Counted from the first letter of the stretch, positions 1 through 9,180 are shown. The stretch is 64,000 nucleotides of DNA from JANQRZ01 sp965214485 (GCA_965214485.1 CBDCBW010000013.1:124001-188000); one strand, 5' to 3'. Numbers and translations: made by a program. Notes: generated from the letters alone by a model not told the origin.

Positions 1-330
1 ATCGGCGACGGCGAGGTGCCCGTCGAGGCGGCGCGCCGCGAGCTGCTCGAGGAGACCGGCTACGCCGCCGAGACCTGGACGGCGCTCGGCCGCTGCGCGG
101 TGGAGCCGGCGCGGCAGACCAACTACGGGCACCTGTTCGTCGCGCAGGGGGCCCGCCGCGTCGGCGCGCCGAGGCTCGACGCGACGGAGGACCTGCGGGT
201 GCGGCTCGTGGAGGCTGACGGCCTCGTCGGGTTGGTCGAGCGCGGGGAGATCGTGCACGGGATGCACGTCGCGGCGGTGTTCTGGGCCCTGCAGCGCGGG
301 CTGGTGCCGGGGCGAGCGACGAGCGACTGA
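1..330 (+). CDS. NUDIX hydrolase, 5'-truncated by the window edge
   Basis: The last 109 codons of a NUDIX-fold pyrophosphohydrolase; the frame is open from base 1, so the true start lies upstream. The visible part of the Nudix box (G-x5-E-x7-REUxEExGU) runs E5 to Y21: E5, then R13-E14-L-L-E17-E18-T-G20, lacking only the leading Gly cut off by the window. The two Glu of REUxEE normally bind the Mg2+ needed to hydrolyse an X-linked nucleoside diphosphate. The substrate cannot be told from this part. The rest (TNYGHLFVAQGARRV, GMHVAAVFWAL) fits the C-terminal half of ADP-ribose pyrophosphatase-like members. The stop TGA is at 328-330. Confidence 0.85.
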   Translation: MGDGEVPVEAARRELLEETGYAAETWTALGRCAVEPARQTNYGHLFVAQGARRVGAPRLDATEDLRVRLVEADGLVGLVERGEIVHGMHVAAVFWALQRGLVPGRATSD

Positions 331-381
331 AACGCCGTAAAGCTACCGGGCGGGGTGTGAAACTGCCGAGGTGGAGTGCCC

Positions 382-409
382 CGCGCCCGTAGGAGCTCCT
401 ACGGGCGCG
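382..409. repeat. 28 bp perfect palindrome
   Basis: The sequence is its own reverse complement over 28 bases, centred between 395 and 396 on GAGCTC. Each arm is CGCGCCCGTAGGAG. It lies between the NUDIX gene and the small protein gene at 552. As RNA it could form a hairpin only by opening the centre; it may equally be a protein-binding site or a REP-like unit. No T-tract follows, so an intrinsic terminator is not clear. Confidence 0.6.
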
Positions 410-551
410 CCCGAGTTGGGTGCCCGGGTCGGGAAGGACACCGACCGTCCCGTCGGGCCGGCCGTCCCGCCTCCTCACCCCGGCAGAAACGATTGCCCCG
501 GCGCAGCGTACCGACGGCTCTTCTCCCCTTTCTTCTCTCACCTCGCTAGCC

Positions 552-785
552 ATGCCGACCGAACGCACGACGCTCCTCGTCTCCGTCAACACGGAAGACG
601 ACGAGGAGGCTCAGATCAAGAAAATCAACGCCCAGGTCGGGGAGGGCTGGCGCGTCATCCAGAAGATTCCGGTCTCCGGCGGCGGGGCCGGGCCGGGCGG
701 CAACTCCGAGCACTTCATGCGGATGCAGGTCACTCTCGAACGCAAGATCGACGACGACAACGTAATCGTCGGGAACGACGAGTGA
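552..785 (+). CDS. small hypothetical protein (77 aa)
   Basis: A 77-residue acidic soluble protein with no signal peptide or membrane segment. The ATG at 552 was chosen over an upstream in-frame ATG at 420 because the extra 44 codons are low-complexity and cover the intergenic region, while from 552 the product reads like a compact domain: a beta strand (TTLLVSV), a helix with DDEEAQIKKIN, a GEGW turn, then strands around IQKIPVSGG and MQVTLERKI. The strand-helix-GW-strand plan resembles small DUF4177-like proteins, but this is only a resemblance. Function unknown. Confidence 0.6.
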   Translation: MPTERTTLLVSVNTEDDEEAQIKKINAQVGEGWRVIQKIPVSGGGAGPGGNSEHFMRMQVTLERKIDDDNVIVGNDE

Positions 786-880
786 CGAGTGTGGAGCTTT
801 GATTTTGGAGCGCGGGTCATGCTCGCGTTCAGGGGGAGTCCCGCGCCCGAAATCCAAAATCCCCAGCCCGAAACCGACTC

Positions 881-1651
881 ATGCTGTTCCCCATCGGCGA
901 CGACGACCGCCACCTCGACGGCCCGGCGTTCGTGACCCTGGCCCTGCTGCTGGCGAATGTCGGCGTATTCGTGCTTCAGCTCCTCGACCCGGAGCTGCTC
1001 TACGGCTGGAGCACGATCCCGTTCGAGATCACCACCGGGCAGGACCTCGTCAACGACGCGCAGGCCACGCTCAACCCGGCGAGCCTGGACGAGCTCCCGC
1101 AGCGTCCGGGCCCGACGCCGGTCTACCTGACGCTGCTCTCGAGCATGTTCATGCACGGCGGCTTCGGGCACCTCGGCGGCAACTTGCTCTACCTGTGGAT
1201 CTTCGGCGACAACGTTGAGCACCGCTTCGGGCACGGCGCATTCCTGGCGTTCTACCTCGCGAGCGGCCTCGCCGCGAGCGCCGCGCAGATCGCGCTCGAC
1301 CCGGACTCGGTCATCCCAAACCTGGGCGCGAGCGGGGCGATTTCGGGCGTGCTCGGGGCGTACCTCGTGCTGTTCCCGCGCAACCGCGTCCACGCCATCT
1401 TCTTCTTCCACGTCGTGGCGGTCCCGGCCGTCCTCGCCATCGGGCTGTGGATCGCGTTCCAGTTCGTCAACGGCTTCGGCGCGATTGCCGCGACGGAGCA
1501 GACCGGCGGGGTCGCCTACGGGGCGCACATCGGCGGCTTCTTCGCCGGCGTCGCGCTCGCCCTCCTGCTCCGCCGGGCCCTCCCCGGCGACCGCCCGAAC
1601 GTCCTCCAGCCCGCGATGCGGCGCGACCCTCGCACCCGCCGCCTCTGGTAA
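881..1651 (+). CDS. rhomboid-family intramembrane serine protease
   Basis: A 256-residue polytopic membrane protein with the rhomboid catalytic set: the first-helix HGGFGHLGGN region (residues 92-101), the nucleophile Ser151 in GASG (149-152), and the partner His216 in AHIGGFFAG. Rhomboids cut transmembrane substrates inside the bilayer. About six hydrophobic segments can be counted (residues 15-35, 84-108, 125-142, 150-166, 171-200, 209-228), the size of the minimal bacterial core without extra domains. The C-terminal 25 residues are basic and probably cytoplasmic. The start ATG follows a short spacer in which GATTTTGGA (801-809) is matched by its inverted copy at 853-861. Substrate unknown. 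Confidence 0.92.
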   Translation: MLFPIGDDDRHLDGPAFVTLALLLANVGVFVLQLLDPELLYGWSTIPFEITTGQDLVNDAQATLNPASLDELPQRPGPTPVYLTLLSSMFMHGGFGHLGGNLLYLWIFGDNVEHRFGHGAFLAFYLASGLAASAAQIALDPDSVIPNLGASGAISGVLGAYLVLFPRNRVHAIFFFHVVAVPAVLAIGLWIAFQFVNGFGAIAATEQTGGVAYGAHIGGFFAGVALALLLRRALPGDRPNVLQPAMRRDPRTRRLW

Positions 1652-1847
1652 CGCCCGCCGCCTCTCGTGACGGGCCTCTCGTGACGGGAGAGACCGCGCT
1701 CCCGTTAGAGACCGCTGAGCCGCTGGCAACAACAGGAGGGGGGCTCGTTGGAGAGCCGGAGCCCGCTCGCCGGAATGCGTATCCCTTCGGCCGGGGACCT
1801 ATATTCCGAGCTTTCGGCTCCCCCACTCCCTCGACTTCCCGACGCCA

Positions 1848-3458
1848 ATGAGGTCCTCTTCCCCCTCGGTCACGCCGCCTGTTGAACGCCGTAGGTGGAC
1901 CACGGAAAAGATATGGGAGCTGGGGGTGCCGCTTGCGTTTCTGGGAGCTGCGTGCGCCGCGATGCTCGGGGCGATCTTGCTGCGGACCGGCGGCGTGTTT
2001 TCCTACACGCTCGACGACCCGTACATCCACCTCGCGTTGGCGGAGGAGATCGCACGAGGGCATTACGGGGTCAACCCCGGCGAGGCCGCCGCGCCGTCGT
2101 CGAGCGTGCTGTGGCCCTTCCTCCTGGCCCCGTGGGCGCGCCTGCCCATCGCGCCTCTCGTTCCCTTCGCCTACAACCTGGCAGCGGCCGTGGGGCTCGT
2201 CGTGGTCTACCAGCGCGTGCTGAGCCGGTCGCTCGGGCCGGCGGGGACGCTGCGGGGCAGCCTGGCGGTCGGGCTGATCGGAGCCGGGCTGATCGTGGGG
2301 ACGAACGTGGTCGGGCTCGCGTTTACGGGGATGGAGCACACGCTGCAGTTGCTGCTGACGGCGCTCGCGGTGTGGGGGCTGTGGCAGGAGCGCGAGACGG
2401 GCGCGGTGCCGCGCTGGCTGGCGGCGGTCCTCGTGCTCGGGCCGCTGGTGCGCTACGAGAACCTCGCCGTCACGGGGCCGGCGCTGGTCTACCTCTTCGC
2501 CCGGGGCCACCGGAAGACTGCGCTCGGGGCCGGGGGCGTGGTCGGGGCGGCGCTCGGGGGGTTCTCGCTCTTCCTCTACACGCACGACCTCGGGGTGTTG
2601 CCGTCGTCGGTGCTCGCAAAGTCCACGGGGAGCACCGGGGAGGGGTCGCTCTCGAGCATCCTGCTGCGCAACGCTGCCGCGAACGCGCAGGGGGTGCAGG
2701 GCCGGATGCTGATCGCAGCGACGCTGCCCCTGCTCGCCGCTGCGCTGTCGGCGCGCCGGGCGTGGGTAGAGCGCGGGGTGGCCCTCACGCTCGTCGCGGC
2801 GGTGGGGTTGCACCTCGTCGGGGGGAGCTTCGGGTGGCTCTCGCGCTACGAGATGTACATCTGGGCGGCGGTGCTCGCGGGGCTGGCCCTGCTCTTCGGA
2901 CCCTCGCTCCGGGCCGCCGCCAGCCGCGAGCCGGTGTGGAAGGCGGCGCTGCTCGTCGCCGTGGCCCTGGGCGCGCTGGGGCTCCCGTACCTGGAAGATC
3001 AGACGATGCTCCCGGAGTCCGCCCAGAGCATCTACGACCAGCAGTTCCAGGTGCACCGCCTGCTCACCGAGCACTACCCGCACCCGGTCGCCGTCAACGA
3101 CCTCGGCTGGACGACCTTCCGCAACGACCGCTACGTGCTGGACATCCTGGGCCTGGGCTCCCACGAGGTGATCAAGCTCGCCATGACCGAGCCCAACTCC
3201 GACTGGATCACGCGGCTGGCCGACGAGCACGGCGTCGAGGTGGCGCTGACGTACTTCAGCCCCGAGCGGTTTCCGGAGGTGTGGACCCTGGTGGGCACCC
3301 TGCACCGCCGCGCGCCGCGCCTCACGAAGTCGAGGAACCGGGTCTTCGTCTACGCCCGAGACCGCGCCGCGGCGGAGGCGCTGCGCCCGGCCCTCCGCGA
3401 GTGGGCCGCGACGCTCCCGCCCGGAGCCCGGTTCGCCTTCAGAAACGAGGCCCCGTAG
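1848..3458 (+). CDS. GT-C-like polytopic membrane glycosyltransferase (putative)
   Basis: A 536-residue integral membrane protein. After a short N-terminal tail and a first membrane helix comes YTLDDPYIHLALAEEIARGHYG (given here as its pieces YTLDDPYIHL and ALAEEIARGHYG), the first-loop acidic pair typical of GT-C enzymes of the ArnT/PMT type that use polyprenyl-phosphate sugars. About ten more hydrophobic segments follow up to roughly residue 385, then a soluble C-terminal domain of about 150 residues (YPHPVAVNDLGWTTF, YVLDILGLGSHEV). This layout recurs in poorly characterised bacterial GT39-like proteins. Donor and acceptor are unknown. An AT-rich TATATTCC at 1800-1807 is a possible -10-like element. 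Alone on its strand. Confidence 0.65.
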   Translation: MRSSSPSVTPPVERRRWTTEKIWELGVPLAFLGAACAAMLGAILLRTGGVFSYTLDDPYIHLALAEEIARGHYGVNPGEAAAPSSSVLWPFLLAPWARLPIAPLVPFAYNLAAAVGLVVVYQRVLSRSLGPAGTLRGSLAVGLIGAGLIVGTNVVGLAFTGMEHTLQLLLTALAVWGLWQERETGAVPRWLAAVLVLGPLVRYENLAVTGPALVYLFARGHRKTALGAGGVVGAALGGFSLFLYTHDLGVLPSSVLAKSTGSTGEGSLSSILLRNAAANAQGVQGRMLIAATLPLLAAALSARRAWVERGVALTLVAAVGLHLVGGSFGWLSRYEMYIWAAVLAGLALLFGPSLRAAASREPVWKAALLVAVALGALGLPYLEDQTMLPESAQSIYDQQFQVHRLLTEHYPHPVAVNDLGWTTFRNDRYVLDILGLGSHEVIKLAMTEPNSDWITRLADEHGVEVALTYFSPERFPEVWTLVGTLHRRAPRLTKSRNRVFVYARDRAAAEALRPALREWAATLPPGARFAFRNEAP

Positions 3459-3484
3459 GCGGCTTCGCTCGAAGGCACGACCGC

Positions 3485-3522
3485 GATCGACCCGCCGTCG
3501 CTCGATCGACCCGCCGTCGCTC
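3485..3522. repeat. 19 bp tandem duplication after a stop codon
   Basis: GATCGACCCGCCGTCGCTC occurs twice head to tail (3485-3503 and 3504-3522), 26 bp after the stop of the upstream membrane protein gene. The copies are identical, suggesting a recent event. One of a set of short duplications at gene edges in this window. Confidence 0.8.
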
Positions 3523-3596
3523 ACGGCCCCCTACGCCGAGGAGGACGCAGCAGACGAAGAGCAGGACGACGCGGACTGAGCGCGGTCACGTCCGAA

Positions 3597-3632
3597 AAAA
3601 GCCCCCGCCGGTGTAAACCAGCGGGGGCTTTC
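3597..3632. terminator. bidirectional rho-independent terminator between convergent genes
   Basis: AAGCCCCCGC (3599-3608) and its exact complement GCGGGGGCTT (3621-3630) form a 10 bp stem around a 12-base loop. An A run (3595-3600) precedes and TTTCC follows, so the hairpin can act in both directions. It lies between the plus-strand membrane protein gene ending at 3458 and the minus-strand T9SS protein gene ending at 3673, as expected for convergent genes. Confidence 0.85.
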
Positions 3633-3640
3633 CGTACAAC

Positions 3641-3676
3641 CGAACGTGCCCGGTTTACCGAACGTGCCCGGTCTAC
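3641..3676. repeat. 18 bp tandem duplication overlapping a stop codon
   Basis: CGAACGTGCCCGGTTTAC (3641-3658) is repeated as CGAACGTGCCCGGTCTAC (3659-3676), one base different. The second unit contains the stop codon (3673-3675) of the minus-strand T9SS gene, so the duplication copied the gene end outward without altering the protein. Confidence 0.8.
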
Positions 3677-5691
3677 CGAACCAGCGAAACGCGCTCGGTG
3701 AGCTCCACCGAGCCGGTCTCCAGGCGGTAGACGTACACCCCGCTCGGGAGGTCCGAGGCGTCGAAGACCACCTCGCTGTAGCCCGCGGCCTGCGGCCCGT
3801 CGGCGAGCTGTGCGACGCGGCGCCCGAGCACGTCGTAGACCGTCAGCCGGACGTGCTGCGCTTCGGGCAGCGTGAAGCCCAGCGTGGTCCGCGACGCGAA
3901 CGGGTTCGGGTAGGCCGAGTGCAGCGCGAACGTCCCGGCGGGCGTCGTGGTCTCGGTGGCGACGTCCTTGCAGTCTTCGTCGCCCTGCGCGGTGCAGGCG
4001 TTCTCGGTGATGTCCTCGAGGTCCTCCCCGCCGACGAAGGCGAAGCGGACGGTCACGCTGCCGCCGTCGGCGATGTCGTAGGGGCCGACGCCGAGCACCG
4101 TCCGCCGGTCATCGAGCGAATCGGGGATGGCGAAGACCGTCGTCAGGGCTTCGTAGAGGTTCTCCTCGGTGGGGTTGAAGCCGAACCCGGCGTCGAGGAT
4201 GTAGCCCGAGACATTGTCGTCGAGCGCCGCTACGCCGTAGTAGTTCGGGTCAGCGGTGCCGGAGGCGGCGTCGTAGACGTAGAGCAGCCGGGTGTCCTCG
4301 TCGTAGCCGCCGAGGTTTTCGACGGCTGCTCCGGCGTCCCAGTCGGCGAAGATGCCGGGGTAGAGCCCCGTCAGGTCGCTGCCGGACGTGTTCGTGATCT
4401 CGAACTCGACGACGACGAAGCCGTTCATGTCATCGTCCGAGCTGGAGTACGAGTACTGCTCGACCTCGAGCCCGATGGGGTTTGAGGCCCCGCTGTCGTC
4501 GTAGCCCGCGAGGAAGGCCTGGTCGAAGTCCATCGGTGGAGCCGCTACCATGAGCGAATCGACGGTCACCCACTCGCCGGTCGCGTAGGCCATGCCCGAG
4601 ACCTGGGATGGGCTCTGGCCTACGATGAAGGTAGAGGAGAAGAGGCCGCCGTTCCCCCCCGCGTTGACGTCGTCGAAGACGAACCCGGTTCCGGGGAAGT
4701 TCTGCGGACCGGCGGCCTCGGTGCCGAGGTTGCCGTCGTCGTAGACCTCGAACTGCACCAGGCCTGTGTCGTGGATGGCCTCGTCGACCGCGCCGCTGAA
4801 GTCGATGGCCTGGGCCTCTTCGGCGCTGGCGATGGCGTCGTCGAGGTCGCTCCCGCCGACGAAGGCGAAGCGGACCACGACCGAGTCGCCGTCGGCGATG
4901 TCGTAGGGGCCGAGGCCGATCGTCGTGCGGACGTCGGTGGTCGTGTCGATCACGGCGTCGTCGTCGATCATGGTGAGGTACGAGTAGATGTCGGCGTCCG
5001 TGTCGAGGCCGCCCTCACCGATGTACGAGATCCCCGAGACGTTGTCGGTCAGCGCCGTCACGCCGAAGTAGTTCGTCGAGGTCTGGGTGCTGTCGTAGGC
5101 GTAGAGGAGGCGCGAGTCCTCGTCGTAGCCGGCGAAGTTGCGCTCGAACGGGTCCGGGGGGATGCCGTCCCCCCCGCCGACGTCCCAGTCGGCGAAGACG
5201 CCGGTGAAGACGCTGTCGAGGTCGCCGCCGGAGACGTTCCGGATCGTGTACTCGAGCACGACGAAGGCGTCGTCCTCGCCCGAGTACGAGCGCTGCGTGA
5301 CCTCGAGGCCGATCGAGTTCGGCGTAGCGCTGTCGCCGAACGTAGCGATGAAGCCCTGGTCGAAGTCTGCGATCAGCGGGGTGAAGGCCGTCGGCCCGGA
5401 CTGAGCGACCCACTCGTTGGGTCCCTGGCCGGTGGCTCCGCCGTAGAGGTTGCCCGAGACTTGGGTCGAGTCCACCCCAACGACGAAGGCCGCGTGGAAG
5501 AGGCCGGGGTCTCCGTCGAAGAAGAAGCCCGTCTCGGCGAAGTTCGGCGGCGTGGTGCCGATGTAGCCGTTGGCGAAGACGCGGAGTTGGGCCGTGCCCG
5601 TGTCGTGGATGGCTTGCGCGTGCCCGAGCGCGGGCAGCAGGAACAGGAATAAGGCAGCCGACAGGTGCCTTGCCGTAGCAAAAGAAGTCAT
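3673..5691 (-). CDS. secreted T9SS sorting-domain protein with two tandem modules
   Basis: 672 residues, begins with a Sec signal peptide (LSAALFLFLLPALGHAQ, cleavage about residue 26) and ends with a T9SS type A sorting domain (YPNPFASRTTLGF, then VYDVLGRRV and LPSGVYVYRL), which directs export across the outer membrane. Between them are two copies of a roughly 270-residue module: both begin IHDTG and share a GLFxxxFxVGxxxxQVSG segment, a DFDQxFxA(T/G) turn, a FADWDxG motif, a YDEDxRLLYxYD stretch and a G(L/V)GPYDIADG end leading to VTVRFAFVGG. An internal duplication is the simplest explanation. The CxxxxxxxC-like segment (CTAQGDEDC) may form a disulfide. The role of the module is unknown; acidic composition fits a salt-adapted secreted protein. 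Confidence 0.85.
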   Translation of the reverse strand: MTSFATARHLSAALFLFLLPALGHAQAIHDTGTAQLRVFANGYIGTTPPNFAETGFFFDGDPGLFHAAFVVGVDSTQVSGNLYGGATGQGPNEWVAQSGPTAFTPLIADFDQGFIATFGDSATPNSIGLEVTQRSYSGEDDAFVVLEYTIRNVSGGDLDSVFTGVFADWDVGGGDGIPPDPFERNFAGYDEDSRLLYAYDSTQTSTNYFGVTALTDNVSGISYIGEGGLDTDADIYSYLTMIDDDAVIDTTTDVRTTIGLGPYDIADGDSVVVRFAFVGGSDLDDAIASAEEAQAIDFSGAVDEAIHDTGLVQFEVYDDGNLGTEAAGPQNFPGTGFVFDDVNAGGNGGLFSSTFIVGQSPSQVSGMAYATGEWVTVDSLMVAAPPMDFDQAFLAGYDDSGASNPIGLEVEQYSYSSSDDDMNGFVVVEFEITNTSGSDLTGLYPGIFADWDAGAAVENLGGYDEDTRLLYVYDAASGTADPNYYGVAALDDNVSGYILDAGFGFNPTEENLYEALTTVFAIPDSLDDRRTVLGVGPYDIADGGSVTVRFAFVGGEDLEDITENACTAQGDEDCKDVATETTTPAGTFALHSAYPNPFASRTTLGFTLPEAQHVRLTVYDVLGRRVAQLADGPQAAGYSEVVFDASDLPSGVYVYRLETGSVELTERVSLVR

Positions 5692-5867
5692 GGTTCTTGG
5701 CGGTTAGTGGAAAGGGAAGGGCTCCGCCTGCGGAAGGCGGGGACACACGATACGAAGGAAATGGTAACTCTTCAATAACGCCGGTCAGATTGACGCCCTC
5801 GGACCCCGCGCTCGCGGGGCGGCGGCGGGGTTCGTATCCTGCGTCTCCCCACGGTTTCGGCCTCGCT

Positions 5868-6281
5868 ATGGATGCAGTCTACGCCCGGCAGCTTTTCGTA
5901 CGGAGTGCCGTCCTCACGGCGGGGCCGCCGCTGGTGGCGCTCCCGCTCTGGGTCGCCGACGCGGAGGTCGAGGCGTGGGCCGGCTCGCTCGGGCTCTACG
6001 AGGTCGTGGCTGCGCCGCTGCTGCTCGTGCTCGCGGCGTTCACCTTCTACCGGCGGACGCGGTGGCTGCGGGTGCGGTGGTACCTGGCGGCGATGGGCGG
6101 CGCGGCGCTCCTGGGCGTCGGGCTGTGGTATCTCGGGCTGGGGTGGCACGGCGGCGCGCTCCTCCGCCCGAGCCCGCTCACGCTCGAGCTCCTGGGGATC
6201 GCCCTCGGGGCGCAGCTCACGGGGGCCTACGGGGCGATTATGGTGATCGCCGGCGTGCGGCGGATGCGAGCGGCGGAGTGA
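5868..6281 (+). CDS. small integral membrane protein (137 aa)
   Basis: A 137-residue hydrophobic protein with four likely transmembrane helices (about residues 12-30, 40-60, 68-88, 102-125) joined by short basic loops such as YRRTRWLRVRWY. The ATG at 5868 was chosen because the longer reading frame (from 5697) adds a polar, low-complexity extension across a region with a promoter-like TATCCT at 5835. No known family recognised. It stands alone on the plus strand, divergent from the T9SS gene at 5691. Confidence 0.65.
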   Translation: MDAVYARQLFVRSAVLTAGPPLVALPLWVADAEVEAWAGSLGLYEVVAAPLLLVLAAFTFYRRTRWLRVRWYLAAMGGAALLGVGLWYLGLGWHGGALLRPSPLTLELLGIALGAQLTGAYGAIMVIAGVRRMRAAE

Positions 6282-6691
6282 CGGGAGTGTGGGAATAAAC
6301 CGGCCGAAGGGGCCAGTGCCTCGGCAGGCGGTCTGCTGCTTTCTGAACCGGAGACGCCTCGTGCGGAGCGAGCGCGACGGAATGGGGGGAATGGGAGGAG
6401 TGGAGGGAATGGGGGGAGTGGAAGGAAGGGAGACGGCCCCTCCCCGTCCCCCACGCCGTCCCGAACCGCAAAAGACCCCTTGATCCTGCACGAGGTCGTG
6501 TGGACACTGGCGAGGTCAAGCTCGCACGAGGCGGAGCAGGCCTCTCCAGAGCGGAGCAGGCCTTTCCAGAGTGGAGTAGGGCGTTACGCCGTGCCCCGTC
6601 TGGGCGGCTCCCGGTGTAACCGCCGCCGGACGGCTCCGTAGGGGCCGCCACCTTGCGGGTCCGCCCCTCCGCTCACCTTCACCTGCTCGCC
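6282..6691. other. 410 bp intergenic region with purine-rich tract and tandem repeat
   Basis: No credible gene is visible. The region holds an almost pure-purine tract on the plus strand at about 6380-6433, built of degenerate GGGAATGGA-like units, and a 20 bp tandem duplication, GCGGAGCAGGCCTCTCCAGA at 6531-6550 repeated at 6551-6570 with one change, plus a decayed partial third unit. The purine tract is related to the perfect (GGGAATGGA)8 array at 49627. Confidence 0.6.
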
Positions 6692-9127
6692 ATGCTGCGC
6701 GTCCTCCCGCTTCTGCTTCTCGTCTTCGGCTCGGTTCGGGCCCAGTCCGTCGTCACCGGGCGCGTCACCGACGCCGAGACCGGCGAGGCCCTGCCGGCGG
6801 CGACGGTGCAGGTGGAGGGCACCGCCGCCGGGACCATCACGAACCGCGCCGGGGCCTACGAGCTGCGGCTGCGCGAGACGCCCGCCGTGCTCGTCGTCCG
6901 GTTCATCGGCTACGAGACGGCGCGCCGCGCGGTGCGCGAGGCCGGGACCGTGGACATCGCCCTCACGCCGGTCGGCATCGTCGCGGGCGAGGTGGTGGTG
7001 ACGGGGGAGGACCCGGCGGAGAACATCATGCGCCGGGTGATCGAGCGCAAGCGGGTGTGGCAGGCCGGGCTGGCCTCGTGGCGGGCCGACGCCTACGCCC
7101 GCCAGACCCTCGGGCGCGACACGAGCATCGTCGGGATCATCGAGGGCGTGACCGAGGCCTACTGGCGGCGGGGCGAGGGCGTGCGCGAGGTCGTCAAGGG
7201 GGTCCGGCAGACGGAGAACTTCGGCGACTTCGACCCCGCCTTCGTCAGCGCCGCCGACGCCATCCTCAACTTCTACGACGACGAGATCGAGTTCGCCGGC
7301 TACGACCTCCTCGGGCCGACCTCGCCCGACGCCCTCGGCTTCTACCGCTTCACGCTCGAGGGCACCCGCTACCGCGACGACCAGATCGTCTACGACATCG
7401 GGATCGCGCCGAAGAACCGGCTCCAGCCGGGCTTCGAGGGCCGCGTCTCGGTCCTCGGCGGCGAGTACGCCCTGCTCGACGTGGCGCTCCGGCCCAACCG
7501 CTCCGTCCGCTTCCCGCTCGTCACCGCCTTCGACCTCACGCTGGCCCAGCAGTTCGCGTCGTTCGGGCAGACCGTCGGCGGGCACGCCGTCTGGCTCCCG
7601 GCGGACTTCCGGCTCGACGGCGAGGGCAAGGTCGGCATGACGGGCTTGCAGTTCCCGGCGATGACGTTCCGCCTCGTCGCCCGGCTGACGGACTACGAGG
7701 TCAACGTCGCCGTCCCGGACTCACTCTTCGCCGCCGACGAGCGCTCCGCTGTGGACTCGGCCTCGGTCGCGGCGGACACCGTGTTTGCGCGCGCCGGGGC
7801 CGTCGTCCCGCTCGACGCGCGCGAGGCCACGGCCTACGCCGAGATCGACAGCACCCAGACGTTTGCGAAGGCGTTCCAGCCGACCGGCTTCCTCGCCCGG
7901 TTCGTGGACGTGGACGAGAACGAGGGCGGCGGGACGACCGTCAACGTCGGCGGCGGGGGGGGCGGCGAGCAGCGCCCGCTCTCGGCGGACCTCGACCTGG
8001 CGCTCTGGTACAACCGGGTCGAGGCGGCGCACCTCGGCGGTGCGCTCGAGCTCGGCGTCCGGCGCGGCCCCCGGTTGCGCGGCGCGCTGGGCTATGCCAC
8101 CGGGCCCGAGGCCCTCACCTACGCGGCCTCGCTCCGGCAGTCGCTCCGCCTCGGGCGGGACCGGCTCTTCGCCGAGGTCGGCGTCCGGCGCGAGTTCGCG
8201 CCCCGCGTCGGCTCGCCCACGTACGAGCGGGTCGTGAACTCGGTCGTCGTGCTCGTCGGCGAGCCGGACTACTTCGACTACTACCGGCGCGAGGGCGGCT
8301 ACGCCGAGGTCGGGGGCACCCTCCGCCGGCTGCGGACGCGCCTCACGCTCTTCGGTCTCGCCGAGCAGCACCGCGCCGCGCGCCGGACGACGAGCTACGA
8401 CCTGCTCGGGCAGGCTCCGCAGCGCCCGAACCCGGCCGTCCCCGAGGGCGACCTCCGCTCGCTCGGGGCCGAGGTCACGGTGGGGCGGCTCGTCGACGGG
8501 CTCTCCGGCGGGCTCGAGGCGGCGCTCGTCGGGCAGCGCGGCCTCCGCCTGCGGGTCGAGGCCGCCGGCGACGCCGTCGGCAGCGACTTCGGCTTCGTCC
8601 GCGCCGAGGCCGTGGCGGCGCTCCGCGCCCCGACGTTCCTGCGCCGCCGCCTCATCCCGAACACGCTCGACCTGCGCCTCGCCGGCGGCCTCCACCGCGG
8701 CGACCTCCCGCCGCAGCGCTTCTTCGGGATCGACGGGGCGCTCCTCGGCTGGGCCCCGGCAGGCGTGTTCCGCTCGCTCCGGGGGCAGCCCGTCGAGGGC
8801 GACCGCTACGCCGCCGCCGCGTGGGAGCACCACTTCCGCAGCGTCCCCTTCGAGCTGCTCGGCCTCGAAACGCTCGCCGTGCAGAACCTCGGCCTGAGCC
8901 TCCACGGCGCGCACGGCCGGGTCTGGCTCGACGGCGACCCGCAGACGCGCCTCCCCCCCGCGCCGCTCCGCTTCATCGACGGGTGGATCCACGAGCTCGG
9001 CGTCTCGCTCCACGGCGGCTTCTTCCTCCCGGTCCGGCTCGACCTGACGTACCGCTTCGACCCCGGGTCGGGGTCCGGGGCGGGCTCGGGCCTGTTCGTC
9101 TCCTTCGGCGTGGCGCGGCTCTTCTGA
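6692..9127 (+). CDS. DUF5686 outer-membrane protein with carboxypeptidase-regulatory-like N-domain
   Basis: 811 residues from the ATG at 6692, which places a clean signal peptide (MLRVLPLLLLVFGSVRAQ) at the N-terminus; a TTG at 6653 would add 13 residues before it and is less likely. Residues 20-105 form a CarboxypepD_reg-like beta-sandwich (GRVTDAETGEALPAATVQV, then FIGYETARRAV), the domain found ahead of TonB-dependent transporters and DUF5686 proteins. The DUF5686 region follows (ENIMRRVIERK, then SWRADAYARQT, then FYDDEIEF) and ends in repeated beta strands typical of a barrel, closing with a terminal Phe. The family is common in Bacteroidota and of unknown function; an outer-membrane location is inferred. 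A short Gly-rich run (GGGGGGEQ) sits near residue 430. Confidence 0.88.
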   Translation: MLRVLPLLLLVFGSVRAQSVVTGRVTDAETGEALPAATVQVEGTAAGTITNRAGAYELRLRETPAVLVVRFIGYETARRAVREAGTVDIALTPVGIVAGEVVVTGEDPAENIMRRVIERKRVWQAGLASWRADAYARQTLGRDTSIVGIIEGVTEAYWRRGEGVREVVKGVRQTENFGDFDPAFVSAADAILNFYDDEIEFAGYDLLGPTSPDALGFYRFTLEGTRYRDDQIVYDIGIAPKNRLQPGFEGRVSVLGGEYALLDVALRPNRSVRFPLVTAFDLTLAQQFASFGQTVGGHAVWLPADFRLDGEGKVGMTGLQFPAMTFRLVARLTDYEVNVAVPDSLFAADERSAVDSASVAADTVFARAGAVVPLDAREATAYAEIDSTQTFAKAFQPTGFLARFVDVDENEGGGTTVNVGGGGGGEQRPLSADLDLALWYNRVEAAHLGGALELGVRRGPRLRGALGYATGPEALTYAASLRQSLRLGRDRLFAEVGVRREFAPRVGSPTYERVVNSVVVLVGEPDYFDYYRREGGYAEVGGTLRRLRTRLTLFGLAEQHRAARRTTSYDLLGQAPQRPNPAVPEGDLRSLGAEVTVGRLVDGLSGGLEAALVGQRGLRLRVEAAGDAVGSDFGFVRAEAVAALRAPTFLRRRLIPNTLDLRLAGGLHRGDLPPQRFFGIDGALLGWAPAGVFRSLRGQPVEGDRYAAAAWEHHFRSVPFELLGLETLAVQNLGLSLHGAHGRVWLDGDPQTRLPPAPLRFIDGWIHELGVSLHGGFFLPVRLDLTYRFDPGSGSGAGSGLFVSFGVARLF

Positions 9128-9180
9128 GCGGGTACCCACGCAGGAGCCCACCTTCGGCTTATCCAGCGCCGCTCGACAGC

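Noticed and set aside
1467..3524. Long minus-strand open frame opposite the GT-C-like gene
   Set aside because: Arg/Pro/Gly-rich with no domain; mirror of the coding bias of the plus-strand gene.
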